In this document: positions 6,617 through 13,238 of the stretch, in pieces | How positions within the stretch are numbered: position 1 is the stretch's first letter | Layout of the letters: the number at the start of each line of letters is the position of its first letter | From: Chitinophagaceae bacterium UBA2467 | Lineage (GTDB): Bacteria > Bacteroidota > Bacteroidia > Chitinophagales > Chitinophagaceae | Length of the DNA stretch: 14,197 nt | NCBI GenBank assembly: GCA_002342205.1 | Contig: DDPN01000049.1 | Coordinates: 1,483 to 15,679 of the forward strand | Direction of reading: 5' to 3' | Program-made: the position numbers and the translations under genes | The notes under the pieces: generated by a model | Seen by the model: the letters and a program-made list of their open reading frames with translations, nothing else | Database searches by the model: none | Told to the model about the DNA's origin: nothing

Positions 6617-7452
6617 AAATTAAAATTGGATTTTCTCCCTGTCCCAACGATACATTTATTTTTGATGCACTGATTCATTCAAAAATAGATACAGAGGGAT
6701 TGGAGTTTGAACCTGTGCTGGAAGATGTTGAAACACTCAATCAGTGGGCGCTGGAAGAAAAATTACCAATCACTAAACTCAGTTTCCCTGCCTTTTTTAG
6801 CGCTCTACCCCATTACAAGCTCCTCGATGCCGGAAGTGCACTAGGCAAAGGAGTAGGACCACTGCTGGTTACTACAAAAAACTGGCCCGGCAATTTAAAT
6901 ACTGTCCCTACGCAAACAGTGGCACTCCCAGGATTCAACACAACTGCACATTTGTTATTTTCTATTGCCTTTCCAACTGCCCAACAAAAAAAATTCATGC
7001 TATTTTCCTCCATTGAAGAAGCAGTCTTACAAGGCGAAACAGCACTGGGAGTGTTGATCCATGAGAATCGTTTTACCTATGAACAAAAAGGATTAAAAAA
7101 GTTGATGGATTTGGGCGCGCACTGGGAGGAGACTCGAAAAGTACCCATCCCGCTGGGAGGAATAGCAATTCACCACTCCCTTTCAGGGGTAATTGCACAA
7201 AAAGTTCAACGGCTGATTCGAAAGAGCCTGGAATACGCCTGGAGCGCGTATCCAACCTTACCTGAATTTGTAGTCAACCATGCACAGGCGATGCAAGAAG
7301 AAGTGATGCGACAACATATTCAACTTTATGTAAATGACTATTCTCTCAGTTTGCAACAAGATGGGAAAAATGCAATTGGAGTATTATTTGACACCTATAA
7401 GCAATTAAAAGGAACAAGCGATTTCACTTCTGAAAAATCACTTTTTATTTAG
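6613..7452 (+). CDS. mqnD: 1,4-dihydroxy-6-naphthoate synthase
   Basis: MqnD converts cyclic dehypoxanthine futalosine to 1,4-dihydroxy-6-naphthoate late in the futalosine pathway. I chose ATG 6613 (279 residues), since the family starts right at the IGFSPCPNDTFIFDAL segment and this ATG overlaps the mqnB stop as ATGA; the longer frame from 6550 lies wholly inside mqnB. The fold is that of a periplasmic-binding-protein-like enzyme. Visible motifs are SPCPNDTF (8-15), KLSFPAF (55-61), GKGVGPLL (79-86), LPGFNTTAHLL (105-115), the catalytic-type His150 in LIHENRFTYE, DLGAHWEE (166-173) and VPIPLGGIA (177-185). The other pathway genes (mqnA, mqnC, mqnE) are not in the window. Its TAG stop interlocks with the stop of the convergent photolyase gene (shared 7449-7452). 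Confidence 0.95.
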   Translation: MKIKIGFSPCPNDTFIFDALIHSKIDTEGLEFEPVLEDVETLNQWALEEKLPITKLSFPAFFSALPHYKLLDAGSALGKGVGPLLVTTKNWPGNLNTVPTQTVALPGFNTTAHLLFSIAFPTAQQKKFMLFSSIEEAVLQGETALGVLIHENRFTYEQKGLKKLMDLGAHWEETRKVPIPLGGIAIHHSLSGVIAQKVQRLIRKSLEYAWSAYPTLPEFVVNHAQAMQEEVMRQHIQLYVNDYSLSLQQDGKNAIGVLFDTYKQLKGTSDFTSEKSLFI

Positions 7453-8759
7453 CGAGAAGGCTTTAATGCGTTGCCATAAACTTCCAAGCAACGCTTCCTT
7501 GCTACCTCATGTTGTACAATAGGTCGAGTATAGGTTAGCTCTTCAAACTCTGGCACCCATTTACGGATGTAGGTTAATTGTGGATCAAATTTCTGTGTTT
7601 GCAAGTAAGGATTAAATACGCGAAAATAAGGGGCCGCATCACAACCAGAACCTGCCGCCCACTGCCAACCCCCATTGTTTGCAGCGAGATCGAAATCCAA
7701 TAATTTTTTAGCAAAATAAGCCTCTCCCCAACGCCAGTCCACCAGCAAATGCTTGGTCAAAAAAGACGCCACAATCATACGAACCCGGTTATGCATATAA
7801 CCTGTTGTATTCAACTCACGCATACCTGCATCAACAATAGGATAACCCGTTTGTCCTTCACACCAAGCTTCAAATTCCGTCTCCTTATTTCTCCAGTTGA
7901 TTGCATCGTAAGCTGGCTTAAAAGATTTTCCAACCACGTGCGGAAAATGCCAAAGAATCATATGATAAAAATCACGCCAAATCAATTCATTCAAAAAGGT
8001 CTCACTCCAAGGACTGGTTTCACTAGCCAACTTTCGAATAGAGATTGTACCAAAACGAAGATGAACACCTAATTGTGAGGTACCACGTACACCAGGAAGA
8101 TCTCTCTTTGCCTGGTATGCAGCGATCAACTCTTTAGTCCACGTAGCGTCTGGAAAAGCAATTCCACTTGCCTTAAACCCAATTTTCTCTAAGGAAGGAA
8201 TAGGAATGGGTAAGGTTTTATGCAACTGATCAAGCAATTGATGCGATTGAAATCCAGCCCAATCTTTTTTCTGCAATGTTGCTTTCCATCTACGCGAGTA
8301 GGGCGTGAATACGGTGTAGGGATTTCCGTCCTCTTTTACAACTTCAGCCTTTTCAAAAATTACTTGATCCTTATACGTCAAAAATTCAATTCCGTTTTCA
8401 GCCAGAAAATGCTGCACTAACTGGTCACGCTCTCTTGCATACGGCTCATAGTCATGGTTTGTATAAACCGCTTTCACAGCATAATCCGTTGTCAATTGAT
8501 TAAAAATTGAAAGAGGTTCCCCTATTCGAATATCAAAAGAGGCGCCCAAGGAGGTAACCCTTTGCTGCATTTGGAGCAGCGCCTCATAAATAAATTCAAC
8601 CCGACGGTCTTGGCGGTCCTCCAAATCATTTAAAATATGGGTATCAAAAATAAAAACAGGTTGGACCGGAAGGCCACTCTTCAACGCTTCGAATAAACCT
8701 CTATTGTCCTCTAGTCGAAGGTCACGTCTAAACCAAAAAAGCACGACAGGAGCTTTCAT
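7449..8759 (-). CDS. Cryptochrome/deoxyribodipyrimidine photolyase family protein
   Basis: This is a flavin photolyase that probably repairs cyclobutane pyrimidine dimers with blue light. The 436 residues comprise an N-terminal antenna-binding Rossmann domain (about 1-130, FWFRRDLRLEDN at 8-19) and a helical FAD domain. FAD-domain motifs include RGTSQLGVHLRFG (225-237), ELIWRDF (258-264), TGYPIVDAGMRELN (304-317), MHNRVRM (322-328) and NNGGWQWAAG (361-370). By motif alignment with E. coli PhrB I place Glu258, Trp261, Asn324 and the flavin N5 contact Asn361 at conserved sites. The electron-transfer triad is present as Trp289, Trp342 and Trp365. The exception is Tyr321 at the site of E. coli Trp338, a residue that stacks near the lesion; Tyr there is more cryptochrome-DASH-like. 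I see no iron-sulfur cysteine set. It is divergent from a two-component pair. Confidence 0.93.
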   Translation of the reverse strand: MKAPVVLFWFRRDLRLEDNRGLFEALKSGLPVQPVFIFDTHILNDLEDRQDRRVEFIYEALLQMQQRVTSLGASFDIRIGEPLSIFNQLTTDYAVKAVYTNHDYEPYARERDQLVQHFLAENGIEFLTYKDQVIFEKAEVVKEDGNPYTVFTPYSRRWKATLQKKDWAGFQSHQLLDQLHKTLPIPIPSLEKIGFKASGIAFPDATWTKELIAAYQAKRDLPGVRGTSQLGVHLRFGTISIRKLASETSPWSETFLNELIWRDFYHMILWHFPHVVGKSFKPAYDAINWRNKETEFEAWCEGQTGYPIVDAGMRELNTTGYMHNRVRMIVASFLTKHLLVDWRWGEAYFAKKLLDFDLAANNGGWQWAAGSGCDAAPYFRVFNPYLQTQKFDPQLTYIRKWVPEFEELTYTRPIVQHEVARKRCLEVYGNALKPSR

Positions 8760-8901
8760 ATACTTTACTACAAACAGGAAGCTATTTAGTTCTGTTTACC
8801 AACTGAATTTGTAGTTTAAAAACGACATACAAGGGGATAAATACTGTGAAAATTGCAAATAGTACTGACCCGATAAGTTGAAAGCAAGCATACGAAAATT
8901 A

Positions 8902-8909
8902 TAGTTTTA
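8902..8909 (+). promoter_or_regulatory. Possible promoter of the two-component operon (TTG-N21-TAGTTTTA)
   Basis: TAGTTTTA matches TAnnTTTG except at the last base and ends 4 nt before the kinase ATG; a TTG at 8878-8880 lies 21 nt upstream and could be part of a -33 element. The rest of the 154-bp divergent gap (8760-8913) shows no clear promoter for the photolyase and no strong hairpin. Confidence 0.25.
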
Positions 8910-8913
8910 CCCT

Positions 8914-9570
8914 ATGGGAAAGAAACGAACATTGACGTCCACCCCAGCCATGAATTGGAGACTTGCAATCCAGGAACAGTCTTTGCAACAGATTTCTACT
9001 GAATTGCATGACAATGTTTGTCAGACTTTACTTTTAGCCATTATCAATTTACAACAACTCGAAAAAAAATTTGATCCAGAAAAACTAGCCTACACAATTA
9101 CTTTACTCCAAGAGACATTACAGGAGATTCACCAACTCTCCCGCTCACTGAACGGAGACTTGATCCAAGCAATCGGGCTTCATTCTGCCATCCAAAAACT
9201 AATTGACAGAATTACAAAAGTTACGTCCATACAAACTTCACTAGAGATTGTGGGTGAGGAATCTTATTTACCAGGTGAAATGGAAATTATTTTATACCGA
9301 ATTATTCAAGAAGCCCTCAATAATGTCGTTAAACACTCGAATGCTTATAAAGCCTGCGTATGTCTACACTATGAAAAAGAATTTATACAGATCAGCGTAA
9401 CAGATGACGGAATAGGTTTTGATAAACCGCAAACCAGCGAATTCACCGCTGGTCTTAAGAACATGGCCTTTCGAGTTAGACAACTAAAAGGAAAATGGAA
9501 CATTGATAGTATACCTCAAAAAGGATGTAGTCTCACCTTCAAAATTCCCTTACTCAAACCAACGCTATGA
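8914..9570 (+). CDS. Sensor-less soluble histidine kinase, HisKA_3 (NarL/DesK) type
   Basis: This is a two-component kinase reduced to its catalytic core. In 218 residues it has a HisKA_3 dimerisation domain with phospho-acceptor His32 in STELHDNVCQTLL, followed by a GHKL ATPase domain: N box EALNNVVKHSNA, G1 box VTDDGIGFD and a C-terminal GLKNMAFRVRQLKG. No transmembrane segment, PAS, GAF, TPR or 7TM input domain precedes the H box; only about 25 residues do. The usual ERxRIARDLHD pattern before the His is relaxed to SLQQISTELHD. A second in-frame ATG at codon 13 is an alternative start. Its stop overlaps the response-regulator start as ATGA, so the pair is co-expressed and very likely a cognate system. 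The input signal would have to come from a partner protein or cytoplasmic cue. I see no truncated remnant upstream, so this looks native rather than broken. Confidence 0.9.
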   Translation: MGKKRTLTSTPAMNWRLAIQEQSLQQISTELHDNVCQTLLLAIINLQQLEKKFDPEKLAYTITLLQETLQEIHQLSRSLNGDLIQAIGLHSAIQKLIDRITKVTSIQTSLEIVGEESYLPGEMEIILYRIIQEALNNVVKHSNAYKACVCLHYEKEFIQISVTDDGIGFDKPQTSEFTAGLKNMAFRVRQLKGKWNIDSIPQKGCSLTFKIPLLKPTL

Positions 9571-10214
9571 TACGAGTAATTCTTGTAGATGATCATGTTT
9601 TATTGCGTGGCGCGCTTGCTGCACGCATCAATGAATTTGATACTATTAAAGTAGCTGACCAATGTAATAACGGGAAGGAGTTGATTCAATCGCTTGAAAA
9701 GAATCCAGCCCCTGACTTGGTCTTGCTGGACTTGAACATGAAAGAAATGAATGGGATGGAAACAGCACTTTGGCTAAAAGATAATCGCCCCGAAATCAAG
9801 GTGCTGATGCTAACTATGTATGACTCTGAATTAACGCTCATCCAATTATTACAGGCGGGGGTAAAGGGAATCATTCATAAATCAGCAGGCTCTTCCGATC
9901 TACGCGCAGCAATAATGACTGTGGTGGCCGAGGGACAGTATTTTTCAAATCACACCGCGAGCAAACTAGTGAATCTGGTCAAAAACAAAGCCGCGGGAAC
10001 CAAGACACTTGAAAAGGCAATGCTCAATGATGAGGAAATTCACTTTTTAAAACTCGCCTGCTCGGATATGACCTATAAAGAAGTTGCCCTACGCATGAAA
10101 CTAAATCCTCGTGCCGTGGATGCAATCCGTGATCAGCTTTTTATAAAATTGGATGTGAAAAGCAGAGTAGGACTTGCCATGATTGCGCTACGCCATGGCA
10201 TTGTGAATTTTTAA
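9567..10214 (+). CDS. NarL/LuxR-family response regulator
   Basis: This 215-residue regulator has a receiver domain (about 1-125) and a LuxR-type helix-turn-helix (about 150-210). The acidic pocket is Asp8-Asp9 (LVDDH), the phospho-acceptor is Asp55 (LVLLDLNMKEMNG), the switch Thr is in MLTMYDSE, and the conserved Lys is in IIHKSAGS. The DNA-binding part begins near DEEIHFLKLA and has the recognisable KEVALRMKLNPRAVD and KLDVKSRVGLA segments, typical of Bacteroidota versions. It overlaps the upstream kinase by 4 bp. Targets are unknown; autoregulation or control of the divergent photolyase gene are simple possibilities but nothing in the sequence proves either. Its TAA stop interlocks with that of the convergent CoA-transferase gene (10211-10214). 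Confidence 0.94.
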   Translation: MIRVILVDDHVLLRGALAARINEFDTIKVADQCNNGKELIQSLEKNPAPDLVLLDLNMKEMNGMETALWLKDNRPEIKVLMLTMYDSELTLIQLLQAGVKGIIHKSAGSSDLRAAIMTVVAEGQYFSNHTASKLVNLVKNKAAGTKTLEKAMLNDEEIHFLKLACSDMTYKEVALRMKLNPRAVDAIRDQLFIKLDVKSRVGLAMIALRHGIVNF

Positions 10215-10867
10215 AAAACAATTTCCGGTACCTCTCCCTGAATGGTAAGCCGTCCGGCTGTTTTTGATTGAATCTCTTCTACGGAAACACCTGGTGCCCT
10301 TTCGAGTAGCAGAAAGCCTGTTGGAGTTACTTCCAACACAGCCAGATCAGTGACTATTTTTTTCACACAACGAACGCCTGTCAAGGGAAGTGTGCATGCA
10401 CGCAGCAATTTTGATTCACCCTTTGGGTTGGTATGCATCATCGCAACAATAATATTGCGGGCACTCGCCACCAAATCCATCGCTCCTCCCATTCCCTTCA
10501 CCATCTTACCTGGAATTTTCCAGTTTGCAATATCCCCTTGATCACTCACTTCCATGGCTCCGAGTACTGTTAAGTCCACTTTTCCAGCGCGAATCATCCC
10601 AAAACTAACCGCAGAGTCAAAAAAAACAGAACCCTTTACGGTGGTAATTGTTTGCTTACCTGCATTGATTAAATCAGGGTCTTCTTCTCCCTCAAATGGA
10701 AAAGGACCCATGCCCAATAAACCATTCTCACTTTGCAATACCACATCCATACCTGTTGGAATATAATTTGCAACAAGTGTAGGAATTCCAATTCCAAGGT
10801 TAACGTAATAGCCATGCCTTAATTCACGGGCAATACGTTGTGCAATCTGTTCCTTTGTTAATGACAT
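10211..10867 (-). CDS. scoB: 3-oxoacid CoA-transferase, subunit B
   Basis: This is the beta subunit of a succinyl-CoA:3-ketoacid (or acetate:acetoacetyl-CoA) CoA-transferase, which moves CoA between a dicarboxylate or acetate and acetoacetate. The 218-residue protein carries the catalytic Glu47 in QSENGLLGMGP, which forms the glutamyl-CoA intermediate, preceded by VNLGIGIPTLVANY (22-35), and the glycine-rich KGMGGAMDLV in the middle. It follows subunit A after 13 bp in the usual A-then-B order, so the two form one transcription unit. The family motifs favour the SCOT/ScoAB type over glutaconate or propionate CoA-transferases, but the acyl specificity is an inference. Together with acetyl-CoA chemistry it would allow use or recycling of acetoacetate from fatty-acid or amino-acid breakdown. 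Confidence 0.94.
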   Translation of the reverse strand: MSLTKEQIAQRIARELRHGYYVNLGIGIPTLVANYIPTGMDVVLQSENGLLGMGPFPFEGEEDPDLINAGKQTITTVKGSVFFDSAVSFGMIRAGKVDLTVLGAMEVSDQGDIANWKIPGKMVKGMGGAMDLVASARNIIVAMMHTNPKGESKLLRACTLPLTGVRCVKKIVTDLAVLEVTPTGFLLLERAPGVSVEEIQSKTAGRLTIQGEVPEIVF

Positions 10868-10880
10868 AGATTAATCTTTT

Positions 10881-11576
10881 TCATCGACGGGTTACTGTAC
10901 GCTGTTCAATTCTCTTTTCATAATTCGTGCCTTGAAAAATTCGTTGCACATAAATTCCCGGTGTATGAATAGCATCCGGATCTAGTTCACCAGCCGGAAC
11001 TAATTCTTCCACCTCTGCAATCGTAATTTTTCCAGCCATCGCCATCAATGGATTAAAATTGCGGGCAGTTGCATGAAAAATAAGATTACCCATCGTATCT
11101 CCCTTCCATGCCTTTACTATAGCAAAATCAGCATCAAAGGCATATTCCAATAAATAATCCTTTCCATTAAAAGTTCGGACTTCTTTTCCTGCGGCCACCT
11201 CCGTTCCCACCCCTGCAGGAGTAAAAATCGCAGGCATTCCATATCCTGCGGCCAAACAGCGTGTGGCTAAAGTTCCTTGTGGGATTAATTCAACTTGTAA
11301 TTCACCACTCAACAACTGTCTTTCAAACTCTGCATTTTCTCCTACATAGGAGGATATCATTTTCTTGACTTGCTTTTGTTGTAAAAGCAAACCAATTCCA
11401 AAATCATCCACGCCTGCGTTATTTGATACGCAGGTCAGATTTTTAACTCCCTTTTTTACTAATGAAGCGATACAATTTTCAGGTATTCCACACAACCCAA
11501 ACCCACCGAGTAAAATGGTGGCACCATCGCTAATATCCTGCACGGCCTCGGCAGGACCTGCAACTACTTTATTCAT
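10881..11576 (-). CDS. scoA: 3-oxoacid CoA-transferase, subunit A
   Basis: This is the alpha subunit partner of the downstream subunit B. The 231-residue protein shows the family's N-terminal pattern, DGATILLGGFGLCGIPE (17-33), then VSNNAGVDDFGIG (50-62), the KKMISSYVGEN segment (about 71-81), ELIPQGTLATR (94-105) and the TPAGVGTEVAAGKE loop. It ends with the NFNPLMAMAGKITI and HTPGIYVQRI segments near the C-terminus, typical of SCOT-type A subunits. No fusion to subunit B is present, as usual for bacteria. An exact TAATTTTG element lies 17 nt upstream of the ATG, between the DUF4296 stop and this gene, so scoAB probably has its own promoter despite sitting only 30 bp behind the DUF4296 gene on the same strand. 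Confidence 0.95.
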   Translation of the reverse strand: MNKVVAGPAEAVQDISDGATILLGGFGLCGIPENCIASLVKKGVKNLTCVSNNAGVDDFGIGLLLQQKQVKKMISSYVGENAEFERQLLSGELQVELIPQGTLATRCLAAGYGMPAIFTPAGVGTEVAAGKEVRTFNGKDYLLEYAFDADFAIVKAWKGDTMGNLIFHATARNFNPLMAMAGKITIAEVEELVPAGELDPDAIHTPGIYVQRIFQGTNYEKRIEQRTVTRR

Positions 11577-11592
11577 ACAACAGCATTAGCTA

Positions 11593-11600
11593 CAAAATTA
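11593..11600 (-). promoter_or_regulatory. Bacteroidota-type -7 element (TAATTTTG) for scoAB
   Basis: On the minus strand this reads TAATTTTG, an exact TAnnTTTG match lying in the 30-bp gap between the DUF4296 stop and the scoA ATG, with 16 nt between the element and the start codon. The -33 region falls inside the DUF4296 coding end and has no clear TTTG. Confidence 0.5.
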
Positions 11601-11606
11601 CGGAAC

Positions 11607-11978
11607 TTACTCAGCACGATAATTCTGACGCGGCTTTATTCGAATAACCGGATCATCTTCGCGCTTTGAAATGGAGTCCATCATGACGCTCATCAGTTCA
11701 GGATGTTGTTGATAGTAAGCAAAACTATTTTTGAATTCCGCTTCACTAACCTGGTGAAAGGTCAACACGCGGTTGATCCATTTGATGTGCTCCTGATTTT
11801 TATCAAGACTGGAATCCTTTGAAAGAATAAAGTTGTTGACCAGATTGCCGCTTCGAAGTAAATCCCAAAGTACCGCCTCCATTTTTTCGGGAGGCAAAAT
11901 TCCTTTCGGGACCTTATTGGAAGGATTACAGGCACCTACAAAAAGTACTAATGCCACACAGAGAAGGAGAAGCCTCAT
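11607..11978 (-). CDS. DUF4296 lipoprotein
   Basis: This is a small lipoprotein of the DUF4296 family, of unknown function and found in Bacteroidota. The 123-residue precursor has a short hydrophobic signal, MRLLLLCVALVLFVGAC, with the lipobox VGAC and modified Cys17, so it should be lipid-anchored; Asn-Pro-Ser follows the Cys. The family pattern is the segment PKGILPPEKMEAVLWDL (24-40), a helix rich in charged residues, and a C-terminal part with HPELMSVMMDSIS (about 92-104). Its ATG overlaps the stop of the DUF4835 gene as ATGA, so the two are translated together and may work together at the envelope. Recognition is by pattern, with no reaction known. Confidence 0.82.
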   Translation of the reverse strand: MRLLLLCVALVLFVGACNPSNKVPKGILPPEKMEAVLWDLLRSGNLVNNFILSKDSSLDKNQEHIKWINRVLTFHQVSEAEFKNSFAYYQQHPELMSVMMDSISKREDDPVIRIKPRQNYRAE

Positions 11979-12886
11979 AAGGTATTGTAAAGGGATAGAT
12001 TGGTAATGTCAAGCTTTGTCAGCAATTCCTTGGCTCTTGCCTTTTGCTCTCCATTTGCCTTGCTGAATAGTTTATAAAGCTCATTCCCTTTTCCTTGAAA
12101 AAAAATGGGAATAATCATCGAATTCAAATTTTCAGTTCGCACGGTATTTAAGTAGCTCAACGCATTGATAATTCCATTTCTTCCGGCTTCTTCGTTTTCA
12201 TAAAACACATCTAAACCAGTACGGTAATAGGCGTAGAGTGCGTCATGGAATAAAGCAAAACGATTATTGTTCAGATTCTCTGCCAACCAATATCGATTTC
12301 TTAATCCGTCAAAAGATTTCCAACCAGAAATATCTTTTGCATCCGGCGCATTATTTACAATATTCCATGCTTTTTGAAAATATGGATCGCCGCCGCGTAA
12401 CGAAAAAGAAGTATAGTCGAGTCCTAAAATAATATTGATATAGTAGGCAATGGTCGCTGTTAAATTAGCTACCAAAGGATCGTTACCCTGAACCCGGTTT
12501 TCATTGAATTCGATAGGCTGGTACTCGACATATTTGAATACAAGGTTGTCATCCTGAAAGTTGAGCAACGGACTTACATAACTTGTATTATAAGCCGGCC
12601 GAGCAGCTTGTACCGTTAAACTGCCTTTGTAAACATTACTGCCCAAATCCTGCGAAAGTGTCAATAAAAAACTACACTGTATCCGCTCATTGGCCTGAAC
12701 AACGTCTGTGGTCCACTTGCGAGAATTAATAAAATTAGTGAGCCCACTTTGTAGCGTAAGAAAGACTTTGCGATCTACCTGCGAACTTATTTTATTGGAA
12801 AGAATGTCAACGCGCGCTTGTATCTCCTGTGCACTTCCCCAAACAGGCAAGAGAACAAGTAATACATGCAGTAAGGTGCGGCGCAT
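11975..12886 (-). CDS. DUF4835 secreted/envelope protein
   Basis: This is a Bacteroidota protein of the DUF4835 family, of unknown function. I place the start at ATG 12886, giving 303 residues. The frame continues upstream to 13069, but that part runs antiphase through rpoZ and lacks family character, while MRRTLLHVLLVLLPVWGSAQ is a clear signal peptide with the common Bacteroidota SAQ cleavage region. The mature protein begins EIQARVDILSNKISS and has RKVFLTLQSGLTNFINSRKW-like and PLLNFQDDNLVFKYVEYQPI-like segments typical of the family, then a run with FALFHDALYAYYRTGLDVF, and no catalytic motif I recognise. It sits 10 bp after rpoZ and overlaps the DUF4296 gene. In many relatives the CoA-biosynthesis gene coaBC lies between rpoZ and this gene; here it is absent. 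Confidence 0.88.
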   Translation of the reverse strand: MRRTLLHVLLVLLPVWGSAQEIQARVDILSNKISSQVDRKVFLTLQSGLTNFINSRKWTTDVVQANERIQCSFLLTLSQDLGSNVYKGSLTVQAARPAYNTSYVSPLLNFQDDNLVFKYVEYQPIEFNENRVQGNDPLVANLTATIAYYINIILGLDYTSFSLRGGDPYFQKAWNIVNNAPDAKDISGWKSFDGLRNRYWLAENLNNNRFALFHDALYAYYRTGLDVFYENEEAGRNGIINALSYLNTVRTENLNSMIIPIFFQGKGNELYKLFSKANGEQKARAKELLTKLDITNLSLYNTL

Positions 12887-12891
12887 GTCAG

Positions 12892-12899
12892 CAAAATTA
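12892..12899 (-). promoter_or_regulatory. Possible -7 element (TAATTTTG) overlapping the rpoZ stop
   Basis: On the minus strand the rpoZ TAA stop is the first part of TAATTTTG, an exact TAnnTTTG match that ends 5 nt before the DUF4835 ATG. If active, it would give a leaderless or nearly leaderless mRNA for DUF4835-DUF4296. It could also be a chance product of the stop codon context. Confidence 0.35.
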
Positions 12900-13238
12900 G
12901 CTGAACAATTCATCCTCCTGCTTACGGAAATAGACCTTGTCATCCATAAACTCTTGTGTAGCCAAAAGAGATGGGTTAGGCATGCGCTCGTAGGCACGAG
13001 AGATTTCGATCTGCTCCTTATTCTCATGAATCTCTTCGAGACTGTCAGTGTGAGAAGCAAATTCTTCAAGCTTCGTATGTAACTCTTCTTTCAAAGAAAT
13101 ATTGATCTGTCCAGCTCTTTTTGCAATGATAGAAATGGACTCGTACACATTCCCAGTTTTTGCTTTCATGTCCTGGAGATTACGTGTTTCTACGTTGCTG
13201 GTAATTCCGGCACTAAGCTGGCGTCTTAACTTGCTCAT
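12897..13238 (-). CDS. rpoZ: DNA-directed RNA polymerase omega subunit, Bacteroidota type
   Basis: Omega is the small subunit that helps assemble and stabilise RNA polymerase by clamping the beta-prime C-terminus. The 113-residue protein matches the Bacteroidota form: LQDMKAKTGNVYESISIIAKRAGQI (22-46), then the LKEELHTKLEEFASH helix (about 49-63), ENKEQIEISRAYERMPNP (about 72-89) and LLATQEFMDDKVYFRK (about 91-106). The N-terminal 20 residues are less conserved. Its first 26 bp overlap the 3' end of bamD in another frame, and the DUF4835 gene follows 10 bp later. The bamD-rpoZ order is usual in this phylum. The ATG at 13238 is the best start because the conserved core begins about 20 residues in. 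Confidence 0.92.
   Translation of the reverse strand: MSKLRRQLSAGITSNVETRNLQDMKAKTGNVYESISIIAKRAGQINISLKEELHTKLEEFASHTDSLEEIHENKEQIEISRAYERMPNPSLLATQEFMDDKVYFRKQEDELFS

Noticed and set aside
7749..8072. Plus-strand 107-residue ORF opposite the photolyase
   Set aside because: It is a shadow of the conserved FAD-domain coding sequence with no family resemblance.
8760..8913. Promoter for the photolyase in the divergent gap
   Set aside because: On the minus strand TACTATTTG has three rather than two bases between TA and TTTG, and I found no better match, so I did not call it.
12887..13069. N-terminal extension of the DUF4835 reading frame to ATG 13069
   Set aside because: This part is rpoZ read in another frame, and a proper signal peptide starts at 12886, so the extension is not part of the protein.
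12708..13082. Plus-strand 124-residue ORF opposite rpoZ and DUF4835
   Set aside because: It is entirely antisense to two well-supported genes and its translation has no recognisable domain.
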